64,000 bases of DNA from Lindgomyces ingoldianus (lineage: Eukaryota; Ascomycota; Dothideomycetes; Pleosporales; Lindgomycetaceae). How positions within the stretch are numbered: position 1 is the stretch's first letter; each line of letters begins with the position of its first letter. The notes below the pieces were generated by a model that did no database searches, had not been told where the DNA came from, and worked only from the letters and a program-made list of their open reading frames with translations. Of this stretch, positions 23,461-35,144 are shown piece after piece. The stretch covers positions 188,953-252,952 of the forward strand of contig NW_022985208.1 of the NCBI RefSeq assembly GCF_010093535.1, given 5' to 3'. The position numbers were made by a program, and so were the translations under genes.

Positions 23461-24929
23461 GGTACATTCCTCGAAATCGGAATAATGCTGAGTTCTAACA
23501 AGTCGTAGAGTGAATGGAAATAGGGCCCAAATGTTCACTTTCGAATGCAACTAGCTATTAAACCCAGAAGCCGGACGTAGGTTCTCCATTTGTAGATAGT
23601 GTAAAACTCCAATCAATGGGCTGAGGCAGTCGATGGGTGACTGGACTGCTGGGATCAGAGCCTTAGTGAGGTGAAATGCGGGGAAGATTAATGTTAGAGG
23701 CAAGATCTAGGTTTGTTCGCCCACGCCAGGCCTCTGCACTGGAGAATGAGGAAAACCACATCCAGACGGCATCGACAATGAGCAAGTGTTATGGGTATTG
23801 ATTGGTCATTTACCCGAGGCATCATTGGCCTCGTGATGCGCTTCCGTATAATCGCTGAGTCCGGAAATACGGAAAATGGAATCACTGAACCTACTCGCAC
23901 AAGCTACTGCATCCCAGACTTCCACGAAGAAACGCAATTCATTTCCCCATTTGTTGATAAATGAAGACAGCACAAGGGATAAGTTTTGTTATCTATGCTA
24001 GGTATATGAAAGATTCCATGTAACCAATTTGAGTTGAAGCGAATTGAGTATAGAAACGAGATAACCCTATAGTATCATCAAAAAAGTTTTTTTTTTCCCT
24101 ATGTAATCTATCACCTCCAAACCAGTAACTGCAACGCCAGACCAGCATTGAATCGTGGGGGGGAGGATGCCGTAACCTCCGCGAGCGAGTCGCGTACGAA
24201 GTCAGATAGACCCCTCAAGTATGATTTCACATGCAGAAATGGCTCAAAACTGTGCTAGGGAGGGCGGCAGACTTGAGCAAGTGAGGGGTGATGATGGGAG
24301 GTGTTAGGGGCCGATTCCTTCTAGATAGGTTGATCACATCGAGTTGAGAATTGAGAAGCCAGTAATTGCTGGGTATCGGTATCGTATGTGTTGAGGAGAG
24401 CTCGTTGGGGCGTACTAAGACTTGTAGAAGAGGGTTGAGAAATCGGAAGCTGGACAACGAATTGTTCGAGACTATGATGACTAATCCAATTGACCAATCA
24501 CATCCCTGGAGATGCCTGCACCTTTCGTTCCAGGTTTGTGCTCCTCGTCGGTCTTCATCTCTGAACCGCTATCAGTAAAAATAGTATTTTCACGAACTCG
24601 CTTTCTGTTTCCTGAAAGGCTGTAGGAGGTGCCCTCTCTCTCTCGCTCGCTCAATGTCGATCTCCAGCTTCTTCGCCAGTTGATTCGTCAACAGCTACGC
24701 AGATCGAATGTGCCTGCCATCTTTACTGTTAGCCACAGTGAGTCTTTACATCATGTGCATATTCTCCAGAATGCGTGCGTTTCCGTATTCCAAACTTTAA
24801 CCTTCCTTTCAACCATAGCTAACAAAATTCGGCAACCTAAAATGCAAGCGGTGGGAGTTCGAGAGAAGACAGTCCGGTCACAAGGCATCCCTTCTCATCC
24901 CTAGCCGCAGCGATCTAATTTCAGAGGGC
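23461..24929. other. Intergenic, no gene recognised
   Basis: About 1.5 kb of promoter and spacer upstream of the P450. Open frames are short and mostly without ATG. A T-run lies near 24088. Confidence 0.5.
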
Positions 24930-26097
24930 TCTGTCGTTACCACATTCAAGACTAAAAATTTCCTCTACATAGGCCCTCAATTTATCTTCCACCCACTTTC
25001 ACCAAGTGCCCTACACTCTCCGTGCCAACCATTCTCCATGGTCTCTGGGACTGCTATGTTCATTTCTGCGGCATAACAACTTTCAATATCTCTGCCATTG
25101 CCCTTGTACATCCAGCAAAACCCAGGGTTCGTCTATTGCGATCCGCAGCTGACATACTAAACGTGAGATTCACGAGTGTTCACGATCCCGGCGGATGGGC
25201 GACAAAGGTCGCACTCGCGATTGAAGACGGATCCGCCCCGGGTCCAAACGGTTACAGCGCTGGAGCCTGCATTAGTCACATGACCGGCCATGGCGATCTC
25301 TGTGAACTTCCCGTAGATGGAGTATGGTTCTGTTGCAGCGTTACTTTCTCAGAATCCAACCAGAGAATCTTTCCTCTCTGCATCCCCGACAGTGTAGACG
25401 AATGCTGGAAAGCTGTTCGCCTACGGCTTCGGAGGGGCGCAAAATTCGGCATGTTCCTCATTAGTAGAGGTGTCATGAGCTTCAGAGACATTCCCTGTAC
25501 CAGCAATTCTCAGACGGGGAGAGGAGAGTTATCGTTGAAAAAGGGGGGCGCGTACACTATATCGTTGCAGCGCATGTAATGGAAGAGAAGGGGTCATGGC
25601 GACACTTACAGCTAGCTATAGAATGCTTGAACATGGGACGTATATGGACGAAGAGTGCATGAGCTCGATGAAAGAGAATGGTGTCGTCCTAATTCACACC
25701 AGGACTGTCATCCACGAAGTCCTAAAGAACAGAAATCTTCTCAAAACGAATCCCGTGACAAGTTGGAGGATGTTGCAAGGATCGCGAACGAGATGTAGAA
25801 GAAACCTGCTGAAGCAAGTGACCAGATTGCCTTGAGCGCTGATCTCGATTTCCTACGCCTAACACAGGTCTCAGTAGCAGGAACAATAGCGCCGAGCTAG
25901 TGTGTGCGGCTGATAGCATAACCCCTTTAACGGCAATTGAAGCAGCAACAGTGATTTCTGCGAAAAAGCTAGGACCCCAAACGCTGCTAAGCGGACTGCT
26001 CAAGGAAGGAGACGATGCAGATATTATTGCTGTTGATGGGAATCTGCTCGAAGATGCCGCTTTTTTGAATAGGCTTGATAGAATCACATATGTGTGA
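24930..26097 (+). pseudogene. Amidohydrolase (imidazolonepropionase/prolidase-like), decayed
   Basis: Pieces of a metal-dependent amidohydrolase follow each other in the right order but in different frames. At 25022-25330 there is LHGLWDCYVHFCGI, then FTSVHDPGGWATKVA and GPNGYSAGACISHMTGHGD. At 25430-25560 comes RRGAKFGMF and GVMSFRDIP, continuing out of frame as QFSDGERRVIVEKGGRVHYI. At 25610-25740 comes MLEHGTYMDEE and NGVVLIHTRTVI. After a gap, the typical C-terminus is at 25910-26090 (ITPLTAIEAAT, LGPQTLLSGLLKEGDDADII). The first metal ligand of the HxH motif is Tyr (YVH). Several frameshifts and a missing middle part make it non-functional. The 5' limit is approximate. Confidence 0.82.
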
Positions 26098-26388
26098 AAA
26101 GGAGGAAAATTATATAAGCAACCCTAGCCAATTCAATGAAAGATTGTGGTTTGTTCCAACAGATGAGCATTTTCGCAAGATGTGAAGCAGCCTAGGAACG
26201 TTTTGGTGGAGTCACCTGCCATGGCAAATGCTCCTCAGCCCATCGCTACCCCCAACTTGGTCACACCTTTCCATTAAAACCTACCATTCCCATCTACACC
26301 GTTTATTCCGAGTTTCCTCGGAAACCGTGCCGACTAATCTTCACCTGACAAGAACCGAACATCATCAGTGGATAGCTGCGGAAGCGTA
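26098..26388. other. Spacer up to the hAT element
   Basis: About 290 bp after the amidohydrolase relic, ending in the left 8-bp target-site copy GAAGCGTA (26381-26388). No gene is seen. Confidence 0.5.
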
Positions 26389-27047
26389 CAGCGTGGCCAA
26401 CAGTCCGTAGTACGTAACGTAACTACGTGAACGTAGTAATCACGTGAGGAGTACAAAAGTAGTTAAAATGTAAGACGTAACTTTTGTACAGTAAATTACC
26501 AAGTACGTACCATAGTACAGGTCAGAGAAGTCATATTTTAGGAGATTTCCCTCCTGTTTTTAGACCCTATTAGCTATCACGTTAGAAGCTTTGTTTAAAG
26601 TCACGTTTTAAAGTAACAATTATAAAAATAGTTAACTTTTGCCCTAAAAAAGCTCCTTATCTTATACCTACTTATTTACTAACTTATTGCCTATCTTATT
26701 AATTGTTATAATAAGCTAGATGTCTTAATTCCTCTATTGCAGTAGGCGTATAGCCTTATCCTAATCCTCCTGCTTATTAGAGTTGTCCTAACAAGCTAGA
26801 GACAGAGGGCAATAAGAAGGAGAAGGGGACTTTATCTAGGCTAAAAAGCTTCTCCTAGAACAATTTTAACCTAGACTAATAAAACTTCTTGTAAAAAGTA
26901 TAAAAGTATAAGGATTTTAAAAAGTTACTGTTATGTTACATACTTGCTAATTAATTCACTGCTTACGTACAAAAGTACTACTAAATTAAGAAGTTACTGG
27001 CAGAAAAAAGCTCAAACGTAACGTACTACGTACTGTTGGCCACGCTG
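26389..27047. mobile_element. Complete non-autonomous hAT-type element (MITE), 659 bp
   Basis: The left end reads CAGCGTGGCCAACAGTCCG and the right end, reversed, CAGCGTGGCCAACAGTACG. The inverted repeats run for about 32 bp with two mismatches. Both sides carry the same 8-bp target duplication, GAAGCGTA, at 26381-26388 and 27048-27055. An 8-bp duplication and termini starting CAG are hallmarks of the hAT superfamily. The interior is TA-rich with stops everywhere and no transposase, consistent with a RIP-mutated, non-autonomous copy. A related terminus is at 764. Confidence 0.88.
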
Positions 27048-27341
27048 GAAGCGTACCTACTGAAATTGCAGGGAACAAGAAGAACAACGTCACCATTTCA
27101 ACATGATACCGCAATAACACCACTATGCATCATTTTCCTTCCTTTCTCAACGAAATGCAACCCAAGCATCTACCGACTTCCGCCCAATATATCTTTGCCT
27201 TCTTTTATAAGTCCATTTCCGACTGACTATAGACTGAGATTTGACCTTTAGTTGTGCCTCTTTCCTATTGCAATATTTCCCTCCCTTATACCTCACCGCC
27301 TCCTCTTATCCCATACCATCTTCTTTGTACCACGAAACAAT
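27048..27341. other. Spacer between the hAT element and the ABM gene
   Basis: It begins with the right target-site copy (27048-27055). The rest is pyrimidine-rich toward the ATG at 27342 and is likely the promoter and leader of that gene, so the element inserted about 290 bp upstream of its start. Confidence 0.5.
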
Positions 27342-27898
27342 ATGGTGTATACAATTGTCGTTCATCTTTACGCCAACCACGACAAAAATGATATCGCGAA
27401 GCTGAAGATAAATTGGCAGAGGAGAACCAAGTCTACAGTCGAGACAAGGAGACTATGGGCTGGCATGTGATGCAGCATGTTGGCGATCCGAGGAAATTTA
27501 CAATTGTGGAGAGGTATCTAAAAGAGGGCGTGAGTGATTATTTCAGATTTGTTCCGAAGGTCGTATAGATTGATGGAGGAGGAGTAGAGACACGAACGGA
27601 GAATTGATCTGCTTACACATGATGTAGACCCAGAGGTATCATCTCGAGGTACCTATCACACATCTTCCTCTTTCAAGGGAATAGGTCAAGACTGAATGTA
27701 ATTGCAGTTTGCTAAATGATACTTTAGAATCCGTACTGGAAGGCATTCGATCCATATGTAGATCCACTCCTGGACAAGCCCAGGGATCTCCGCCGCTCGA
27801 ACGAACTAGATACTGGTGCAAATGCGGCTGGGGCACACTACCATGAAGACGCTCGCCAGGATACATCAATTGATACGATGTATGATGATGCTGTGTAG
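27342..27898 (+). pseudogene. ABM-domain (dimeric alpha/beta-barrel monooxygenase-like) protein with a one-base frameshift
   Basis: Antibiotic-biosynthesis-monooxygenase-type proteins are small ferredoxin-like barrels, often quinone or polyketide oxygenases. Exon 1 (27342-27529) starts MVYTIVVHLYANHDKNDI. Near 27405 the homology moves to another frame, KLAEENQVYSRDKETMGWHV, continuing to FTIVERYLKEG before GTGAGT. One missing base explains the shift. A 15-nt microexon at 27634-27648 (RYHLE) is flanked by CCCAG and GTACCT, and exon 3 starts at 27728 with NPYWKAFDPYVDPLLDKP and ends at 27898. All junctions are phase 0, and the joined text RYHLE-NPYW matches the family. Apart from the single frameshift the gene looks fresh, so a sequencing error or a very recent loss are both possible. 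Confidence 0.7.
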
Positions 27899-28016
27899 TT
27901 GCTATAAAGAGCATGGAATTTAGAATTTTAGAAGATGAACATAACAGCTTGCCTGCATTCGAGCTCGTCTTCTGTAGAAATTCAAGCGTTTATACAGTCT
28001 CGTTTTGTGTTTCAAC

Positions 28017-28214
28017 ATGAAATATATCTTGATCTTATTTGTGCACTCCCTATTTTTGGAGGTCCGAACCGCAAACTTCGCCCATGAACACCACGCCAAG
28101 CATCTCTGCACGCTGGACTCCTTCGCCTTGCATAACCGTGATTTGGAATTCGCAGCTTATCCCCCACAAAAGGTAAATTGTAATATCAACCACCACGCGA
28201 GGCACTATCCCTAG
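28017..28214 (+). CDS. Candidate small secreted protein
   Basis: A 65-aa open frame. Its start, MKYILILFVHSLFLEVRTA, looks like a signal peptide. The rest is His/Asn-rich with two cysteines. A possible GTAAAT intron begins at about 28172 and would change the last residues. There is no recognised family, and it lies on the opposite strand from its neighbours. A small secreted protein is possible, but so is chance. Confidence 0.3.
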   Translation: MKYILILFVHSLFLEVRTANFAHEHHAKHLCTLDSFALHNRDLEFAAYPPQKVNCNINHHARHYP

Positions 28215-28498
28215 AGATGAAGTAATGTGTACGGCAACACTCGGCAGAGCTCTGATTCGCCAATCCATATTAAGACCATGCCCCGTTCCCCCAGATCTGC
28301 AACTGCCTCTTCAACGTCACACAACGGCAGCTTGAGCTTCCGGACACAAAGATATCGCATTCCACATATTGATGAAATGAAGAATTCCTGAATTTCTAGG
28401 GTGGGGTTGAGAATGTGGTTGAATCCGAATCTATTCGATTACTGCTCTTGAAGCCTGTCTTACGTAACCTAATCGCCTTCTTCGCTCAGCGACATAAC

Positions 28499-29169
28499 CT
28501 AAGCCTTGAACATGCGTTCTTTAACAGCCGGCTTTGCGATTATGAAGTCCACGCAAGACTCATAAGTCTGCTTAGCACCAGTGCCATACCACCACCATTG
28601 AAGAACCTATGCGAATTAGTCAGCAACATGAGCGTGCACGTCAACAAGAAAGCCATTCCACTTACACAATCACCAGCGGTGGCACACTTCTCCTCCAATC
28701 CAGTTGGAATCGTGACACTAAACTCCTTCTGATCCTTCGGGACACCAGCCTCGGTATTCCCAGGCGCATATCCCTTACTCCACACCTTCAACATATCCCC
28801 AATAATCTTGTTTGACTTGGTATCCACAATACTTACGTTCGCGCTGCCCTCGTGCGGAATGCGAACCCAAACCTTGATTGGCACAACTTGGCCCGCCGTC
28901 CAGGTTTGCGTGTTGTTGGCGTTGTCGGCGAATTGCAGGCCCTTGCAGAGCCAGAGGTTACATTTGGCGGCTTGGTACGCTTTGTCTTTTGCGGCGGCTT
29001 CCGGGAGCCCCTCGACGTGCGACGTGTTGTCGGCTTTAATTTGGGCGACGACGCCGTTGCCGCAGGCGGACATGATGGCGGAGCCTACGGGGCGGGACGG
29101 AGGTGTTTGGATGAGGCCGTGGCCGAGGACCGTGGGCACGAGGGCCAGCAAGGGGATGGAGAAATGCAT
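28499..29169 (-). CDS. Secreted LPMO-like protein (chitin-binding type-4 domain type)
   Basis: Two exons, 29169-28666 and 28606-28499, joined across a 59-bp GTAAGT...GCATAG intron; 203 aa. A 16-residue signal peptide ends just before His17 (HGLIQTPPSRPVGSA). An exposed N-terminal His after cleavage is what copper-binding lytic polysaccharide monooxygenases and their relatives need for the histidine brace. Other recognisable blocks are AKCNLWLCKGLQFADN, VWVRIPHEGSANVSIVDT, then after the splice VLQWWWYGTGAKQTYESCVDF. The domain is annotated in fungi as chitin-binding type 4. Catalysis is not proven for this group, and a copper-handling role is an alternative. The C-terminus is short and shows no GPI signal. 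Confidence 0.75.
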
Positions 29170-30026
29170 CGTGAAGTAGAGTTTAGACCTGTGGTCAAGA
29201 TTTCGAGATGGAAAGGAAGTGTGAGGGATACAATTTGAAGTCAAAAACACCTCCCGTCCCTGAAAAAAATGGCCCATCCTTCGTTCTTAAGCACTTCATG
29301 CTTTTAGCCTGGAATCAGATAAGCCTTGAATATTTCTAAGCAAAGCGAATTTACTTTAGATGAAGCATCGATGTTCGATTTTGACCTTGTTTGTTGAGAT
29401 TGTAGAGGGTGTTTGTCGATGGACGAATGGAATGTGAGGCCTTATAGTGCATCTCCGGTAGATTGATATACCGACCCCGGGTACCAGGGTAAATCGGGCC
29501 CCGGCAATATCGCAGAGGGGGAACTTGATTGTGAGGATGGATTTTGGTAAACAGTATTTGAGATGTTGGACTTCTCGTCGCTGAGTACGTGTCTTAGGGG
29601 GACAATTGGTGAGAGGGGCGATTTGGATATTGTGTTGGGGAGGGGGTGGTAGCGCGAACGAAATCGGGGATTTGAAGTTCAGAATACATTAGTTAGGAAA
29701 GATTCTGAGTGGGTACACATATTTCAATAACTAATTTTAAAAGAGGGATAGAACACTGTTGAATGTGTTACAGAAGTCCAGGATCCAATGATGAGAACGA
29801 GAATGAGAACAAGAATTGGAGAGGTACGACGCGACGCAATGAGGGATTCTGTAACTTAACAAACGAATAATGATGCGAAAAGGGCGGAGTCTACACAAGA
29901 GTACGGACAATTTGTGCTGATGTGTATACCAAAGCCGCTCATTGCCCAAATGGTCCCGGGTATCTTAAAACATCCATACTCGCAAGCCATCAAGCGCACA
30001 TGGGCGCCACGTACATGTCCTGCCAA
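29170..30026. other. Intergenic, no gene seen
   Basis: About 860 bp upstream of the LPMO-like gene. Only short open frames are present, none recognisable. It contains that gene's promoter and the 3' flank of the small membrane protein gene. Confidence 0.5.
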
Positions 30027-30492
30027 TCAGTCATGCATATTATGTCTCTTAATCTTCGCGATCGAGCCCGCAACGACTATTCCAAGAAGCAGGGCGCATA
30101 TGAAGGCAACGATGAACGTCACAGCGACCATCGTACAACAGTGTTTCTCATTCTCGCGTTGCTCCCTCGCCTGCGTCATGACATCGCACTCTTTGCAGTG
30201 AACGTGTGGTTTTGGTCGGAAGACTCCTGCAATTGTCTGAGCAAGAGACTCTTGGCCTTGAGGTTGAGGAGTGGGTGGGGAAGCGTCGTGCATGTGTGCA
30301 TGCATCTCAACATCATCCTGTGGAACAGCAGAGTACTGCAATGGCATCAGCTTCACCACACATGAAGTGCAGGGTTGCGCTTCGACTCACTGCTGATGCC
30401 GACCCAGACGGCGTATACTGGTTCACGGGGTGGTCTTGGATGACATCTTCGTAGGCTGGCGCAGAGTCTTGCGGGGTAGTGGGGAGGCCCAT
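30027..30492 (-). CDS. Small single-pass membrane protein with a Cys motif
   Basis: Exons 30492-30391 and 30335-30027 are joined across a 55-bp GTGAGT...TTGCAG intron, phase 0; 136 aa. The first ~75 residues are polar, with an APAYEDV motif and His/Met- and Pro-rich parts. Then comes HVHCKECDVMTQAREQRENE, a CC pair, a membrane helix of about 24 residues (MVAVTFIVAFICALLLGIVV) and a short basic tail. The arrangement resembles small fungal membrane proteins of unknown function. The C-x2-C followed by CC just before the helix could bind a metal or be palmitoylated. No specific role can be given. Confidence 0.65.
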
Positions 30493-31831
30493 TGTTGTTA
30501 TCTTTTCCTCTGATTGAGTGGGACTTGGCGCAAAAGCCTGAAAGAATTAGGACAGACTCCTGGTATTCAGTCCTTTGACCAGATAATGAGGGTTTCCAGG
30601 TGCTAATGGGGCTGTGTTATGCCGCGCGTCAGCCGGTCAAGCTGTGGCTGTGGGGTGATCGCATTCATCGTGTTCCAAAACCAACCAAAGAAAGTGCAAT
30701 TCTCAGGTCTGCTTCTGCTTGCTCTTTGGATTCAACAAGACAACTTGTGCTCTAAATAATACACAAGAGAAAGTATGCGCGTACAGATGAGAGACAAAAG
30801 CTCTCGACAATCTCCGAAGTGAACGATTCCTTCCCATGCTTTACGGAAGGGGTTAGCTTGCACATGACTGTCACTCACCAATCATGTCAAGCGGCAGCTT
30901 CAGCTAATCTACAGCTTTGCGAGTCAACTCTCAACGTTCACCACGCAACATTCCATACCATCTTGTCGCATGTATCCTTGCTTATTGTGAGTAATTTTTG
31001 TGCTGAGCAACAATCACATCAGGGCTGATGTTTCGTCACACCGATGGACTGCATTCTTTCCTTGCGCTTCTGCCCTTCACCCGTTACTAGCACCCGAACG
31101 TGCATGATTTGGCCTGCCTCAATAATAAGCACAACCGCTAGGTACAAGAGCTTCCGAGCTTGGTTGCGGGGAGATACGGTACCGCCGGTTCTTGATCGTT
31201 CCTTCGCCTGCCTGTCTGCTCACGTTTGGTAGCTACCACCCTTCGTCTCTCCAGCCTCTAGCATTATGAAAGTATTGAAGCATTGACAAGCCCTGCAGCC
31301 GAGGCTTGATTTTACTCCCTTCTGCATATCAATACTATCATTTCATATCTCTAGGATATCTCCAGCACCATCAAATCAGCGAAGGTTGTTTTCAAAAGTT
31401 TTCCCCACTTCCAGCAAGGATTCAGGCTGGATCGGGTTTTATAACATTGTTTTCCTCAAGAGAGCTATACCTGATGCGGCAGGTCATCCTCGACTTCGGT
31501 CTCACGAGAACGGGTCTTGCCTATCGTCATCACACAGTATGTACGAATCGCACAACTTTCTACACGTTTTTATGGCTAAGCAAGGCTTATCCATGAACCG
31601 GGTAGCCGTTGCACTCGTGAGCTACTCAACTACCCAGCCATACCCCTCGCGAAATGGGATTCAGGCAATTCTCCTTCTGTTCCTGGTAAAAAGCTCTAGA
31701 ATCCTGCAGGCGCGGCTCAACATCCATGGTCAATTCCGTCATCCGTAGAGCGTCTTCAAATAAAGCTCGTCAACATCTAATCTACCGCTCTTTTGTCTTG
31801 TTGACTTCTCTAGCCCATTCAATTGTGCATC
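30493..31831. other. Intergenic, no gene recognised
   Basis: About 1.3 kb between divergent genes. Open frames are short and without family resemblance. The last ~80 bp before 31832 are pyrimidine-rich, as at other starts in this window. Confidence 0.5.
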
Positions 31832-33780
31832 ATGAAGCTCGTCCTGGCTTTTTTCAGCGCTCTTTTGTGTATTGACTCTGTTATTGGGGGAAACCTACCT
31901 CACAAGCGGAATGTTTTTAATAAAGCCCGACCACAAGTCGAAAGAAGCCTCCCCAATCACCGATTCCGAAATCCTGAGCTTCAGAAGAGAGCTTCACGAT
32001 GGCTCACAGACAAGACTCAGGGTAAATCAAACCTCGGCCTTCCAAGTCATAACTAACGTTCACCTAGAATTTGCGGTGAATGGTACAGGCATTCCAGAAG
32101 TCCCGTTTGACATTGGAGAGTCATACGCTGGCCTCCTGCCAGTTTCAGATGACCCCGATGAGACTCGAAAGCTGTTTTTCTGGTATTACCCCTTAGCATC
32201 TAGCTCCAAAAAAAATAAAAAATCAATTAACACATTAGGTTCTTTCCATCCACCAACGCACTCGAACCAGAAGAGATTGTTATATGGTATGCTTTGGAAA
32301 TCCCCTTCTCTATCCAAATACGTTGACCCAACGTTTTGCAGGCTTAATGGTGGCCCGGGATGCTCTTCCCTCAGCGGTCTCCTAACGGAAAACGGTCCTT
32401 TTACCTGGGAAGCCGGGACCCTCGCACCTGTTCAAAATCCCTACTCATGGACCAACCTCACCAACATGATCTGGGTTGAGCAACCGGTGGGAGTAGGCTA
32501 CAGCCAAGGTGTTCCCAACATCACCAACGAAGTCGAGCTCGCGACTGAATTTCGTGGCTTCTACAAGTCATTCGTTGATACTTTTGATGTTCACAATTGG
32601 GATGTTTATGTTACTGGAGAGAGTTACGCTGGATATTATGTGCCGTATATTGCCGATGGGTTTATTCAGGCGAACGATACCGAGTATTTTAATTTAGCTG
32701 GTATCTCGATCAACGACCCGATTATTGGGGATGAGACAGTTCAGCAGCAAGGTAAGTAGCTCTCTATTTTCTCGTAAGATATCCGTTGGGACCAAGGCTA
32801 ACTGGTATCAGTGGTTATTCTTCCATTCATCGAATACTGGCAACGCCTCACGTATCTAAACGATACTTTCATGGAGCAGATGCGCGAACGTCAGGCGTTC
32901 TGCAACTTTACTGACTACTACGATACCTACTTTAAATTTCCTCCACCACCAGGACCATTCCCAGTCCCGCCGGACCCTTACAATTCAGAGAACTATACCT
33001 GCGACATGTTCGACAACTTTTACAGCGCCCTGTTGGAGGTCAACCCATGTTTCAACATCTACCACATTACCGAAACGTGAGAAACGCCCCTTACCTCCTC
33101 ATAGAATCGGCGTCTTCGAGCAAGTTTGCTAACAGATTTTCAGCTGCCCTCACCCCTTCTCTCAACTCGGCATAATCAACACAGGCGACTACCAAGCTCC
33201 AGGCGCACAAGTCTACTTCAACCGAACCGATGTGCAAGAAGCGCTCCACGCCGTTGTCGGTACAAACTGGATGCAATGCACCGACATCAACGTCTTCGGC
33301 GCGGGCAACAACACCGACCCAAGTCTCCATGACACTTCTCTCGGTCCAGCCCAGGACGGTGTGCTACAGCGTGTCATCGAATACACAAACAACACGATCG
33401 TCGGATCAGGAGATCTGGATATGATCCTCACCACAAACGGCACCCTCCTCGCCCTACAGAACATGACGTGGAACGGTGTCCAAGGCTTTCAGGCCTATCC
33501 TTCAAACCTCCTGTATGCGCCATACCACCCCGAATACAACCTGGGCGCACTAGCTGGCGCCGGGTACTTAGGGAAATGGACGCACGAGCGCGGATTGACC
33601 TTTTACACGTCGCAGCTCGCGGGTCATGAGCTTCCGGGCTACACGCCTGGTGTGGCGTACAGGATGTTGGAGATATTGTTGGGGAGGGTTAAGGATTTTA
33701 GTAGTACGGAAGATTTTACGACGCAGACAGGAAATTTTACGGGGAATGGGACGATTTATAAAAGGGGGTTGAGGGGTTGA
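31832..33780 (+). CDS. Secreted serine carboxypeptidase (S10, carboxypeptidase S1-like)
   Basis: The enzyme removes C-terminal amino acids at acid pH in the vacuole or outside the cell. I read six exons: 31832-32021, 32068-32182, 32239-32286, 32342-32751, 32812-33076 and 33144-33780. Introns are 46-67 bp, GT...AG, and phases agree; 554 aa. A signal peptide (MKLVLAFFSALLCIDSVIG) is followed by a propeptide-like stretch. Diagnostic blocks are LFFWFFPSTN, EEIVIWLNGGPGCSSLSG, ENGPF, WVEQPVGVGYSQG and GESYAGYYVPY with the nucleophile Ser212. The probable catalytic His504 lies in AGHELPG, and the acid in the GDLDMI region. Several NxT/NxS sites suggest N-glycosylation. The 48-nt third exon would easily be skipped by automatic prediction. 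All catalytic elements are intact. Confidence 0.92.
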
Positions 33781-35144
33781 GTAGACCATGTGGTTGTGTG
33801 GTGGTCGAAGTGAGAAGGGGTGAGTACTGGTAATATTTGCTGTCGAGATGTTTGAGTAATGAAGAGGAGAAGTAAAACAAATGAGTGAATAAAAAGCCTC
33901 GCTCTGAACACTGTTTTGAGATTGTGGAGAGCCTACGAGACATGGCGGTGTGACCAAGTGAAAGAAATTATCTCTTTCAAGTCTCACTCGATGGTTCTGG
34001 GCCATAGGAGGTTTCAGACGACGTCATCCACCACTGCCCTCCTCACTGTCGTACGACTTCAGCAATGCATCAATGGATTCAAGGCGCCGAGCCCACCCTT
34101 TCGAGTATCTGTAAACGAGAACCGCGAACCTCTCCTCCCCCTTCATCGGAAACCCAAAGGTCCGATTTCCAATCAGTGTCGCAGTAGTCGCAGCTTCCGC
34201 TCCTCCATTGACCTTGACCTAGCTAAAACCTGACATATACCATGTGCTACGTATACATTAATCCAGGTATTCAGCGGATTGATTGCCTAATCGCGACAAT
34301 ATATCACCCAGGTTCATGCCCAGACATGGCATCGAAAGATAAGATTTTGTGGCTGAAATCCTAGCGTCAGATTTAGCGTTGTGCCACACAGTTCACAAAT
34401 CAGCGACTGATGATGAACGATATTGAAGGAGGAAGATGTAATTAAAGCTAAATTACACTCAATACGATATGGGAACTAGGTGGAAGAAGGGAAAGGAAGA
34501 GTTCAACCCGGGGGATATCCAGCTAGCCTTGAGATGTCAAAGTTTCTTGTTGTCGTGGATTAAAAGAGACAAAAGCCGGATTCTCTCATTGCTGAGTTGG
34601 CGCATGTGGAGGTGAGGCTGAGGGGGCTGGAGTTAAAGCTGGGATGAATGTGAAGGGGGAATGATTCGGAAAGGGTGGGAACTTCTTGAGTGCGCTACAA
34701 GCTATATGGTGTTAGCCACATATGGCGCATGCATCTCCCTTTTGCATTAGACTTTTGAAGCTTAGTCTCTGCTTGTGTATTTTCGTGCGCTAATTGGATT
34801 CTTGTTAATCGCGTATGCAACTGCAGCAAGGGTACAGAAGCTTATCACTATTCCATTTATGCTCTATGATAGGCATACACACGCTATTTCATGAGTATAG
34901 ACATTTCACATTTTCCTATACCCTCAAATATGCAATTCCCTACACGTGTCTAGCACGCATTATCTACAAAGAAAATAGCAGCAAGCAACATCCCCTTCCC
35001 CTACTATTCCCGCAAGCTAGCTAAAAGTCTCTGCAAGCTCCGATCACCAAACCTCCAGAATTAATTAGAGTAACTTCTAAGAACTGAACCCATGCCCGGA
35101 GCATTGCTATCTATGCTATGTTATAGATTGGGATGGAGGCTACC
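33781..35144. other. Intergenic between convergent genes
   Basis: About 1.4 kb holding the 3' flanks of the carboxypeptidase (+) and the Crh-type gene (-). Short open frames on both strands are not recognisable. Confidence 0.5.

Noticed and set aside
21671..27898. A secondary-metabolite cluster around the P450 and ABM-domain genes
   Set aside because: No polyketide, peptide or terpene synthase is present and several neighbours are broken, so co-location is not enough.
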